This document shows, one piece after another, positions 29,347 to 36,979 of a stretch of DNA of 36,979 nt. The position numbers and the translations under genes are program-made. The notes beneath the pieces are model-generated. The model was not told the origin of the DNA. It did no database searches and saw only the letters and a program-made list of their open reading frames with translations. The DNA is taken from NCBI GenBank assembly GCA_947466005.1, contig CANIBV010000004.1, positions 1-36,979 on the forward strand, given 5' to 3'. Each line of letters starts with the position of its first letter. Position 1 is the first letter of the stretch. This DNA is from Spartobacteria bacterium. GTDB lineage: Bacteria > Verrucomicrobiota > Verrucomicrobiia > Chthoniobacterales > UBA6821.

Positions 29347-29589
29347 CTAGGCCTTCTTGGTCAGCGAAGGCTTCGTTGCGCGGGTGGCGCGAACGTTGCC
29401 GTAGCGACGGGTGAACTTCTCAATACGGCCTGCCGTATCAATGAACTTCTGTTCACCGGTGAAGTAAGGATGGCAGGAAGAGCAGATACCGATCTTGATA
29501 TTCTCGCGAGTCGAGCGGGTCTGGTAGGCAGCACCGCAGGCGCAAATGATCGTGGTGGCGTTATATTCGGGATGAAGACCAGCTTTCAT
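29347..29589 (-). CDS. rpmE: 50S ribosomal protein L31 (Zn-type)
   Basis: MKAGLHPEYNATTIICACGAAYQTRST...IKIGICSSCHPYFTGEQKFIDTAGRIEKFTRRYG with CxC and CxxC. Confidence 0.95.
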   Translation of the reverse strand: MKAGLHPEYNATTIICACGAAYQTRSTRENIKIGICSSCHPYFTGEQKFIDTAGRIEKFTRRYGNVRATRATKPSLTKKA

Positions 29590-29635
29590 AGAGCTAGTTA
29601 CTTTGCCTCAAGGAATCCCCTGAGGCAATGAAATT

Positions 29636-30730
29636 TCAACCAATTCTCTTTCTCCACTCTTGATAGATCAACGGGGAGATCTCGGAGGGCTTGATCTCGC
29701 TGCGTCCCCCCCAGAAAACATTGGTGTAGAGAAGTGGAATGCCGGCCTCCTGAAGATGCTTGTCCATGGCTGCCTTGTGTTCAAGAAGGCGGGGTTTCTC
29801 GGTCCCGTGGGCCACACCCATGATGTTCACATGATTGAACTCAGGGCCACCCTCACGCCAGTAGCAGTGGGTCATGATGTCATGACGACCGATCTCCGCG
29901 CCCGCCTCCGCCTCGCGTCCTGGAGGGACGGCCCAGTGAAAGAGTCCGTTGAATCTGGTGACGCGGACTCCGGTGGAGGAGGGCTTCACATGCTCGAGGA
30001 AGGTGGAGAACCTTCCGAGTAGCTTGCGATCCAGAAAGGAGCGGGCCACTGAGTGGAATTCGTCCTGAGTGACGCCCGCTGCTTCGGCTCGTTTGATCCA
30101 GGGGAAGGTAGTTATCTCCTCCGGAGTGAACTCACGCTTGAGCTCCAGAAGAACGCGCCACTCCAACTCGGTGAGATGAACGACAGCGGGGCTCATCATG
30201 GTGGCCGGGTTCTCGGAACGGTCTCCCGGTTCGCAGGTCTTGCGACGCACATGACCGACGCCCAGTGCGAAGATCCCCCTTGCAGGCATGAGTCGGAAGG
30301 AATCTGCACCGATCTTCTTTGTCAGGAGATCACAATGCTCGGTCAGGGAGAACCCCGCAGGAACCTTGAGCGTCGTCCAGAGGCGAAAGGCTCCCCCGGG
30401 GATCTTGGCATCGGTCGATCGGATCACGACGTGTCCAGAGAAGGGATCCTCCTTGAAGAGGAATTCGAAGGCAGCATCCAGATTCTCCTCGGGGACACGC
30501 CATGCGACGAGTGCTCCCTCGGCAAGGTTATTGGCGATCAGGGTCTGGCGGACGCGGCGGATGGTGCCCGCTTCCAGCATCGCTCGCACACGTGCCAAGA
30601 CGGTCTCCAACGGCTGCCCCGACTGCTCGGCGATGACGGAGAATGGATCCTCATGGAATCCGGCGATCTTATCCTCGGAAATGGCAAGGATGGCTGCGTT
30701 GACGGGGTCGTTGTGTTCGACGGGAAGCAT
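29636..30730 (-). CDS. Lrp/AsnC-type protein with two AhbA/AhbB-like halves (siroheme decarboxylase-like)
   Basis: Two HTH-like plus AsnC-like units. First: ISEDKIAGFHEDPFSVIAEQSGQPLETVLARVRAMLEAGTIRRVR. Second: LKREFTPEEITTFPWIKRAEAAGVTQDEFHSVARSFLDRKLLGRF. MTHCYWREGGPEFNHVNIMGVAHG resembles the AhbB/NirDLGH 'shCY.R...yN...M.HG' motif. Confidence 0.7.
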   Translation of the reverse strand: MLPVEHNDPVNAAILAISEDKIAGFHEDPFSVIAEQSGQPLETVLARVRAMLEAGTIRRVRQTLIANNLAEGALVAWRVPEENLDAAFEFLFKEDPFSGHVVIRSTDAKIPGGAFRLWTTLKVPAGFSLTEHCDLLTKKIGADSFRLMPARGIFALGVGHVRRKTCEPGDRSENPATMMSPAVVHLTELEWRVLLELKREFTPEEITTFPWIKRAEAAGVTQDEFHSVARSFLDRKLLGRFSTFLEHVKPSSTGVRVTRFNGLFHWAVPPGREAEAGAEIGRHDIMTHCYWREGGPEFNHVNIMGVAHGTEKPRLLEHKAAMDKHLQEAGIPLLYTNVFWGGRSEIKPSEISPLIYQEWRKRIG

Positions 30731-30855
30731 TGTTGGAAAAGGATGCAGGCTGTTAGGTCAGAGAAAATAAGTTGTTCAGGGCATAGGTAACACATGCCGT
30801 GAGTGATTGGTTATTCGTCTTCACACACTTGAGACAGCGAGAAACCTCTTTAACT

Positions 30856-32319
30856 TTATAGTCCCGGTTGGCCGGGCCGACGCTTATGCCACTCGGTGGA
30901 CTGCTCGTAGGCGTGGCCGATCCGAAGGAGTCGGCTCTCGCCGAAGGGGCGTCCGAGCAGTTGGAGTCCCACCGGGAGATCCACGCCGTCGCGGTTGGAG
31001 AATCCGCACGGGAGGCTCAGCCCGCAGATGCCCGCGAGGTTCGTTGCGATCGTGAAGATGTCGGCCAGGTACATCTTGAGGGGGTCGTCGGTTTTCTCGC
31101 CGAGGCGGAAGGCCGTTTCGGGAGAGGTGGGGGAGACGATGGCGTCGACCTTGGTGAAGGCTTGGTCGAAGTCACGGCGAATGAGGGTCCTAACCTTCTG
31201 GGCACGCAAGTAGTAGGCGTCGTAGTAGCCGCTGCTCAGCACGTAGGTGCCGAGGATGATACGGCGCTTCACCTCGCGTCCGAATCCCTCGGCGCGTGTC
31301 TTCTCGTAGAGCGAGAGCAGGTCCTTGGCCTCGGGTGAGCGTCGTCCATAACGCACGCCGTCAAAGCGGGCCAGATTGGCCGAGGCCTCGGCGGTGGCAA
31401 TGATGTAGTAGACAGCGACGGCATACTCGGTGTGTGGCAGAGAGATCTCAACCGGTTCGGCTCCCAGAGAGACAAGCTGTTTGATTGCGGCGTCCACGGA
31501 GGAACGGACTCCGGGTTCCATGCCATCGACGAAGTATTCTTTCGGCACGCCGATGCGCAGTCCCTTGAGGTCACGGCCGATCTCGGCGGTGAAATCCTCG
31601 TCGGGAAGCTCAAGAGAGGTGGAGTCATGGGGATCCTTTCCGGCCATCGCATTGAGGATGATGCCGCTATCCTCCACGGTGGAGGTAAGGGGGCCGATCT
31701 GGTCGAGCGAGGAGGCGAAGGCGACGAGGCCGTAGCGGGAAACGCGCCCGTAGGTTGGCTTGAGACCCACGCAGCCGCAGAGAGCCGCGGGCTGGCGGAT
31801 GGATCCTCCTGTGTCCGATCCGAGGGTTGCGAGGGCTGTGCCGGCAGCAACTGCAGCTGCAGATCCGCCGCTGGAACCACCGGGGATGCGGTTGAGATCC
31901 CAGGGGTTGTGAGTTGGGTGGAAGGCCGAGTTTTCCGTCGAAGAACCCATGGCGAATTCGTCCATGTTCATCCTTCCGAAGGGGATGGCACCCGAGGCGC
32001 GGAGTCGAGCCACGGCGGTGGCGTCGTAGGGAGCTGTGTAGCCATCCAGGATTCGGGAAGCCGACTGGCATGGTTGACCCTTCACGCTGATGGCATCTTT
32101 AATACCTATCGGGATGCCACCCAGTGGCTTGGAGAGATCTGCGTGTGCAGCCTCCTTCTTAGCTGTCTCGAGATTTCGCTCAATGTAGGCTCCGATTGCC
32201 GGATCAACTGAAGCGATGCGTGCCTCGAGTCCCTCTATCAGTTCGATCGGGGAGAGTTCCTTGGAACGGAGGAGACGACGGGTCGCCGCGATGCTCTGAA
32301 AGGGTGTGAAGGTGGACAT
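30856..32319 (-). CDS. gatA: Asp-tRNA(Asn)/Glu-tRNA(Gln) amidotransferase subunit A
   Basis: [76 protein letters not shown]. The ATG at 32319 is preferred over the longer ORF-track start. Confidence 0.97.
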   Translation of the reverse strand: MSTFTPFQSIAATRRLLRSKELSPIELIEGLEARIASVDPAIGAYIERNLETAKKEAAHADLSKPLGGIPIGIKDAISVKGQPCQSASRILDGYTAPYDATAVARLRASGAIPFGRMNMDEFAMGSSTENSAFHPTHNPWDLNRIPGGSSGGSAAAVAAGTALATLGSDTGGSIRQPAALCGCVGLKPTYGRVSRYGLVAFASSLDQIGPLTSTVEDSGIILNAMAGKDPHDSTSLELPDEDFTAEIGRDLKGLRIGVPKEYFVDGMEPGVRSSVDAAIKQLVSLGAEPVEISLPHTEYAVAVYYIIATAEASANLARFDGVRYGRRSPEAKDLLSLYEKTRAEGFGREVKRRIILGTYVLSSGYYDAYYLRAQKVRTLIRRDFDQAFTKVDAIVSPTSPETAFRLGEKTDDPLKMYLADIFTIATNLAGICGLSLPCGFSNRDGVDLPVGLQLLGRPFGESRLLRIGHAYEQSTEWHKRRPGQPGL

Positions 32320-32428
32320 GGGAAGACGAGAGAGGGATGAGACCTGAGACTTGAAACCTGAATATGGGAAAAGAAAAAAACTGAAATCCTGAAAAGCTAA
32401 AAAGCGGAAAATGGTGAGGGAGTTTTGA

Positions 32429-32743
32429 TCAGTCGAGAACCTTGGGGACAACGAAGAGCCCGTTGGCGTTGTGCGGGGCGTTTTCCAGGATCGTCTTCTT
32501 GGGAAGACTCTCCGTGACCGCATCTTCACGGATCACATCGAAGACCGTGATTGCATGGGCGGTCGGTTCGATGCCCGAGATGTCGAGTTTGTTCATCTGT
32601 TCGACGTGATCGAGAATGCGTCCTATCTGAGGGCCGAAGATTGCTGCCTCTTCCGGCGTGATCTCAATTCGCGCAAGACGCGCGAGGTAGGAGACGTCAA
32701 TCGTGTGATGGGGAGTGGACGGTGAAGTGCAAGGGGAGGCCAT
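32429..32743 (-). CDS. gatC: Asp-tRNA(Asn)/Glu-tRNA(Gln) amidotransferase subunit C
   Basis: [50 protein letters not shown]. Confidence 0.94.
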   Translation of the reverse strand: MASPCTSPSTPHHTIDVSYLARLARIEITPEEAAIFGPQIGRILDHVEQMNKLDISGIEPTAHAITVFDVIREDAVTESLPKKTILENAPHNANGLFVVPKVLD

Positions 32744-32862
32744 GAAAAATGGAATTATAAAAGCTGAAAGCTGCAGTAACGGATACGAAGTAACGGCCGG
32801 GCAAGCAAAGCTGAAAAGAGCGATTTAAGCCGAACGCTGCCGAGCGCGCTCCTGTTCTGCAC

Positions 32863-34008
32863 TCAAAGCAGCTCGCTGTACCGGCTCCTGAGATAGGAAT
32901 CGGTCATTCCCGCAACGTAGTCCGCGACGGCGCGCGGAAGGCCGTCATGCTCGACGCGGGCAAGGGAGCGGGTGCCAAGTCCGCCAATTCCAGCCAGTCC
33001 GCTTGGTTGTTTAAGGAGGTGGCTGAAGACAGCCTCCATCTGACTGCAGGCATTCTCATTGGCTCCTTTCACCTCGGGATGGCGGTAGAAACGCTCGTAG
33101 AGGTGGCGCCTGAGCGCGGCATTCCGTGACTTAAGCTCCGCTGAATAGCCGATGAGTCGGGAAGGCAGGCTGCGGACATCGTCAACCGAGGTGACTCCCG
33201 AGGAACGGATCGCTTCGCTACTCGTTGCGACGAGATCCTCGACCTCGCGGTTAATTAGGCAACGCAGGATGAACTTACGGTGAGTGCGGGGGCCGGAGGA
33301 GAGAAGTTGACCTGCGGATTCTTCAAGCGCCTTGGCCTCAGCCTCCCTCCAGAGATCAAGTTCGGAGAGTTCTTCCTCAGGAAGCAGACCCGAGGCAAGT
33401 CCATCCTCAAGGTCATGGCTGTAGTAGGCTACCTCATCGGCGATATTGGCAACCTGCGCCTCCAGTGAAGGGCTCGGGTACTCGGCCCCATCTGGGTGAA
33501 TCAGTGCCCTGTGATGCTTGCGCAGGCCCTCAAGGACCTCATAGGAAAGATTCAGGCCAGCCTGCTGCGGATAGCTCTCCTCGAGCACCTCGACGACGCG
33601 CAGACTCTGCTCGTTGTGGTCGAATCCCCCCTGATCCTTCATGAGGAGATCCAGAGTCTCCTCTCCGGCATGGCCGAACGGTGGATGACCGAGATCGTGG
33701 GCAAGGGCAATTGCCTCAGCAAGGTCTTCGTTGAGACCAAGGGCACGGGCCACGGTACGACTGAGTGAGGCAACTTCGATAGTGTGGGTCAGGCGGGTGC
33801 GGTAATGGTCTCCCTTGCCGTTCAGGAAGACCTGAGTCTTGCCATCGAGACGGCGGAAAGAGGTGCCGTGGACAATCCGGTCACGGTCACGCTGATAGCA
33901 GGAGCGAAAAGAATGTCCCTGCTCGGGTCGGAGGCGCCCGGCACTCTCCGAGTCACGCTGCGCATAGGGTGCCAGGAGGGCTTCGCGGGGATCGGAAGAA
34001 TGTGTCAT
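32863..34008 (-). CDS. dgt: dGTP triphosphohydrolase-like HD protein
   Basis: RDRIVHGTSFRRLDGKTQVF, RTRLTHTIEVASLSRTVARALGLNEDLAEAIALAHDLGHPPFGHAGEETL. Confidence 0.92.
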   Translation of the reverse strand: MTHSSDPREALLAPYAQRDSESAGRLRPEQGHSFRSCYQRDRDRIVHGTSFRRLDGKTQVFLNGKGDHYRTRLTHTIEVASLSRTVARALGLNEDLAEAIALAHDLGHPPFGHAGEETLDLLMKDQGGFDHNEQSLRVVEVLEESYPQQAGLNLSYEVLEGLRKHHRALIHPDGAEYPSPSLEAQVANIADEVAYYSHDLEDGLASGLLPEEELSELDLWREAEAKALEESAGQLLSSGPRTHRKFILRCLINREVEDLVATSSEAIRSSGVTSVDDVRSLPSRLIGYSAELKSRNAALRRHLYERFYRHPEVKGANENACSQMEAVFSHLLKQPSGLAGIGGLGTRSLARVEHDGLPRAVADYVAGMTDSYLRSRYSELL

Positions 34009-34025
34009 GGAACGGAGTTATGAAT

Positions 34026-34164
34026 TCTCGCGCAGAGGCGCAGAGAACGCAGAGGAAGAATCTTCGATTGAGCAGTAAGAAATCGATTGTGGATTCAAGT
34101 CGAAGGCATTACCTGATTTCTGTTTTTTACAAATATCTCCGCGCCTCTGCGCCTCTGCGGGAGA
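34026..34164. repeat. MITE-like element 3, 'GCAGAGGCGCAGAG' dispersed-repeat family
   Basis: TCTCGCGCAGAGGCGCAGAG (34026-34045) versus the reverse complement of CTCTGCGCCTCTGCGGGAGA (34145-34164): 19 of 20 match. Spurious translation contains RAEAQRTQR ... YLRASAPLREI. Confidence 0.8.
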
Positions 34165-34173
34165 TCTCTTCGT

Positions 34174-35292
34174 CTAAACGTTGAAGCGGAACTCCATCAC
34201 GTCCCCGTCCTTGACCTCATATTCCTTGCCCTCGATCCGTAGCTTGCCAGCTTCACGGCATTTGGCGGCGGAGCCAAGCGCATCAAGATCGGCAAAGGCC
34301 ATTGTCTCTGCAGCGATGAAGCCGCGTTCAAAATCGCTGTGAATGACGCCCGCCGCGGCGGGAGCCTTGTCACCGGTGTGGATTGTCCAGGCACGAGTCT
34401 CCTTGGGTCCGTAAGTGAAGTACGTGCGGAGTCCGAGCAGCGCATAGGCTCCGCGGATGAGCTTGCCGACGCCGCTGTCGGAGACTCCGAGACCCTCGAG
34501 GTACTCCTTGGCATCCTCCTGGGGAAGTTCTGAAAGCTCGCTCTCGATCTGTGCGCTGACGACGACTGTGCCGGTGCCATGATGGGTCGCGGCGTAATCG
34601 ACAACGGCCTTCACATGGGGATTGGTGGAGTAATCACCCAGTTCTAGCGGCGCGAGATCCTCTTCGCGGACGTTGGCTGCAAAGAGGACAGGCTTGGCGC
34701 TCAGGAGGAAGAATCCGGCCATCAGCTTCTTCTCCTCATCGGTCAACTCTGCGGTCGATGCGGGCTTTCCCTCGTTGAGGTGAGGGAGGAGCTTTTCCCC
34801 AAGCTCGATCTCGGCCTTGGCCACTTTGTCGCCGGTGCGCGCGGCCTTGCCCTGACGCTCGATCCGCTTCTGGACGGTGGCCATGTCAGCTAGGACTAGC
34901 TCCGTCGTGACGATTTCGATGTCGCGGACTGGATCGATCGATCCCGCCACATGGTGGATGTCCTCGTTCTCGAAGCATCGGACGACCTGGACGATGGCAT
35001 CGACCTCGCGGATGTGGGCGAGGAACTTGTTCCCGAGTCCTTCACCCTCGCTTGCGCCCTTCACGAGGCCGGCGATATCGACAACCTCGATGGCGGCCGG
35101 GATGACTTTCTCGGAGCCAGCAAGCGACCTGAGTCGCTCGAGTCGGGCGTCAGGAACGTTCACCACGCCGACGTTCGGCTCGATAGTGCAGAAGGGGAAG
35201 TTTGCCGCCTCGGCCTTGCGGCTCCGGGTGAGGGCGTTGAAGAGAGTTGATTTGCCCACATTGGGGAGTCCGACGATTCCTGTTCTTAACAT
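34174..35292 (-). CDS. ychF: Redox-regulated/ribosome-associated GTPase-family ATPase YchF
   Basis: [73 protein letters not shown]. Confidence 0.97.
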   Translation of the reverse strand: MLRTGIVGLPNVGKSTLFNALTRSRKAEAANFPFCTIEPNVGVVNVPDARLERLRSLAGSEKVIPAAIEVVDIAGLVKGASEGEGLGNKFLAHIREVDAIVQVVRCFENEDIHHVAGSIDPVRDIEIVTTELVLADMATVQKRIERQGKAARTGDKVAKAEIELGEKLLPHLNEGKPASTAELTDEEKKLMAGFFLLSAKPVLFAANVREEDLAPLELGDYSTNPHVKAVVDYAATHHGTGTVVVSAQIESELSELPQEDAKEYLEGLGVSDSGVGKLIRGAYALLGLRTYFTYGPKETRAWTIHTGDKAPAAAGVIHSDFERGFIAAETMAFADLDALGSAAKCREAGKLRIEGKEYEVKDGDVMEFRFNV

Positions 35293-35362
35293 CTAACCTT
35301 GCTACCTGAGGCGGGGCCGGGGAAAAACTTCTTTTACACACCAAGGCAAAAAAACTTTTCCC

Positions 35363-36133
35363 ATGAAAAAACCTAGCACCCCACTTTTACCCCTCATTTC
35401 CTCCCTGGATGACCTTCTGAATACTGCTGCTGTCACCGACTACCCGGGGGCGGTGAATGGCCTCCAGATCGCCAACAGCGGCGTGATCACACGCATCGCC
35501 GCCGCCGTGGATTCCTGCGAAGCAGTGATCAGCGAGGCTGCACGCGTGAAGGGAACACTGCTTCTCGTGCATCACGGTCTATTCTGGAACGGAGTGCAGC
35601 CGATCACTGGCCCACTCTACCGGAAGATGAAGGCAGCACTCGATGGGGATCTCGCCCTCTACAGTTCACACCTGCCGCTCGATCTGCATCCCAAGCTCGG
35701 GAACAACATCCTGCTGGCAAAGGCCCTCGGACTCACTGGGATCAAACCCGCCATTGAACTCATGGGCCAATCTGTGGGAGTCACTGGAAAGATCAAATCT
35801 CTCACGAGGGATGCCTTTGCCCTCCGCCTCTCGGAGGCGATCGGCGCTAAGGTTCATGTCGCTGCGGGCGGATCGAAAAAGATCCAGAGTGTTCTGGTCG
35901 TTACGGGTGGGGCAGGAAGTCAGGTGGCGCGCGCCGCTTCACTCGGTGTCGATGCCTTCGTCACGGGTGAGGGGCCGCACTGGAGCTATACGTCCGCAGA
36001 GGAACTCGGAGTCAATCTTTTCTACGCGGGGCATTACGCCACGGAAACTTATGGGGTGAAGGCCCTGGCCTCACATCTTTCCGCCAAGACAGGCCTCCCC
36101 TGGATCTTCCTTGATCATCCGACGGGGCTGTGA
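35363..36133 (+). CDS. NIF3-like dinuclear metal center protein (GTP cyclohydrolase I type 2 homolog)
   Basis: YPGAVNGLQIANSG, LLVHHGLFWNG, YSSHLPLDLHPKLGNN, FVTGEGPHW, AGHYATETYGVKAL. Confidence 0.93.
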   Translation: MKKPSTPLLPLISSLDDLLNTAAVTDYPGAVNGLQIANSGVITRIAAAVDSCEAVISEAARVKGTLLLVHHGLFWNGVQPITGPLYRKMKAALDGDLALYSSHLPLDLHPKLGNNILLAKALGLTGIKPAIELMGQSVGVTGKIKSLTRDAFALRLSEAIGAKVHVAAGGSKKIQSVLVVTGGAGSQVARAASLGVDAFVTGEGPHWSYTSAEELGVNLFYAGHYATETYGVKALASHLSAKTGLPWIFLDHPTGL

Positions 36134-36720
36134 AGCCCTTGACTTCAGTGTTCTTCCGTCAGGACCCGCTCCTCTGTGCGCGTGAGCTGATCGGATGCAG
36201 ATTCGGGGTGGGGGAGACAGCGGGAATCATCGTCGAGACCGAGGCCTACACAGCCGAGGGCGACCCGGCCTGCCACACCTGGAAGCGACAGGGGGCCCGG
36301 GATTTTGTGACCGGGAATGATCCGGGAACTGCCTACGTCTACCTCAACTATGGGATGCACTGGCTCTTTAACTTTTTGGTGAAGGGGGGTGCGGTGGATG
36401 ACAAGCACGGTGAGACGCGGAACGGGTTTGTCCTTATCCGGGCGCTGGATCCTGTTGCTGGCATCGGGTTGATGCAGGAGCGCAGGAAACGCATGGCCAT
36501 TGGCGAACTCTGCAATGGTCCGGCCAAGCTGACCCAAGCCCTTGGCATCCATGGGGCTCACCACGGAAGCAATCCCTTCTCGCTTGAGGGATGGACACTC
36601 ACGTCACCCGAGGGAACTCCCGAGGTGCTCGTCTCCACCCGTATCGGGATCTCGCAGGCGACGGACTATCCGTGGCGCTTCCTGCTTAAGGGAAGCCTCG
36701 GGGTGAGTTCTTGCGCGTGA
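36130..36720 (+). CDS. mpg: 3-methyladenine DNA glycosylase (MPG/AAG family)
   Basis: IIVETEAYTAEGDPACHTWKRQ, GTAYVYLNYGMHWLFNF, VLIRALDPVAGI, LCNGPAKLTQALGI. GTG start overlaps the previous stop. Confidence 0.95.
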   Translation: MKPLTSVFFRQDPLLCARELIGCRFGVGETAGIIVETEAYTAEGDPACHTWKRQGARDFVTGNDPGTAYVYLNYGMHWLFNFLVKGGAVDDKHGETRNGFVLIRALDPVAGIGLMQERRKRMAIGELCNGPAKLTQALGIHGAHHGSNPFSLEGWTLTSPEGTPEVLVSTRIGISQATDYPWRFLLKGSLGVSSCA

Positions 36721-36751
36721 ACGGTTGATCTTCTGGTCTGTTGGGAAAAAG

Positions 36752-36784
36752 AAAAGCCGGACCGAATGAACGGCCCGGCTTTTT
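36752..36784. terminator. Bidirectional terminator between mpg (+) and the small lipoprotein gene (-)
   Basis: AAAAGCCGG (36752-36760) / CCGGCTTTT (36775-36783). A-run on one side and T-run on the other. Confidence 0.9.
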
Positions 36785-36827
36785 GAAAACTCAGGACTTC
36801 CGGTTGACCGGTCATCCCCCCTTCAGC

Positions 36828-36947
36828 CTATTTGGACTTAACCTGGCAGCTCTTGGTTGGCTGGCAGCTCTGCTTGTGACAGCAGGCGCCGAGTGTGAGA
36901 GTTGCTGCTGCGAGAGCGACAACTGCTGCGATCTTGGTGATGGTCAT
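36828..36947 (-). CDS. Small Cys-rich putative lipoprotein (39 aa), absent from the ORF track
   Basis: Minus-strand ORF MTITKIAAVVALAAATLTLGACCHKQSCQPTKSCQVKSK. Upstream AAAGGAGG at SD distance (GAAAGGAGGCGAAATATATCATG); lipobox-like LGAC. Confidence 0.8.
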   Translation of the reverse strand: MTITKIAAVVALAAATLTLGACCHKQSCQPTKSCQVKSK

Positions 36948-36979
36948 GATATATTTCGCCTCCTTTCTTTGCTGGTTGC

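Noticed and set aside
31432-32211. 259-aa plus-strand ORF over gatA
   Set aside because: gatA is unmistakable on the minus strand; the overlapping frame is compositional.
33969-34184. 71-aa plus-strand ORF with AEAQRTQR / RASAPLREI
   Set aside because: Translation of the GCAGAG inverted-repeat element, not a gene.

Overview
The window looks like a chromosomal housekeeping segment, probably from a Verrucomicrobiota-like bacterium (taxonomy inferred only from gene content and order). Main contents, in order: a TPR protein; a complete F1Fo ATP synthase operon (atpB-E-F-H-A-G-D-C); a DR2241-like putative Fe-S protein; an amidohydrolase; a TPR/TMTC-like membrane protein; rph, rpmB and rpmG; a rhodanese-type sulfurtransferase followed by a SufE-like protein; a GT9 glycosyltransferase; tRNA-Asn(GTT); nuoE-nuoF; a DUF423 protein and a YjbQ protein; an SpmA-SpmB fusion (-); dcd; a DUF151 nuclease (-); a gamma carbonic anhydrase (-); HU; mdh; fumC; a minus-strand rpmE-prfA-prmC-murA cluster; a double AhbA/AhbB-like Lrp/AsnC protein (-); gatC-gatA (-); dgt (-); ychF (-); a NIF3 protein; mpg; and a 39-aa lipoprotein (-) that is missing from the ORF track. 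I see no CRISPR array, prophage, defence island or transposase. The most interesting signals are non-coding. Three short MITE-like elements with near-perfect terminal inverted repeats lie in intergenic gaps, one of them starting inside the nuoF stop codon. A/C-rich, nearly G-free, SD-less leaders precede genes for abundant proteins (atpE, atpA, HU, rpmG). A terminator-like hairpin separates atpE from atpF. Other points of interest are a shortened ATP synthase delta subunit and a single-chain AhbAB-like protein. Products were assigned by motif and family recognition without database searches.
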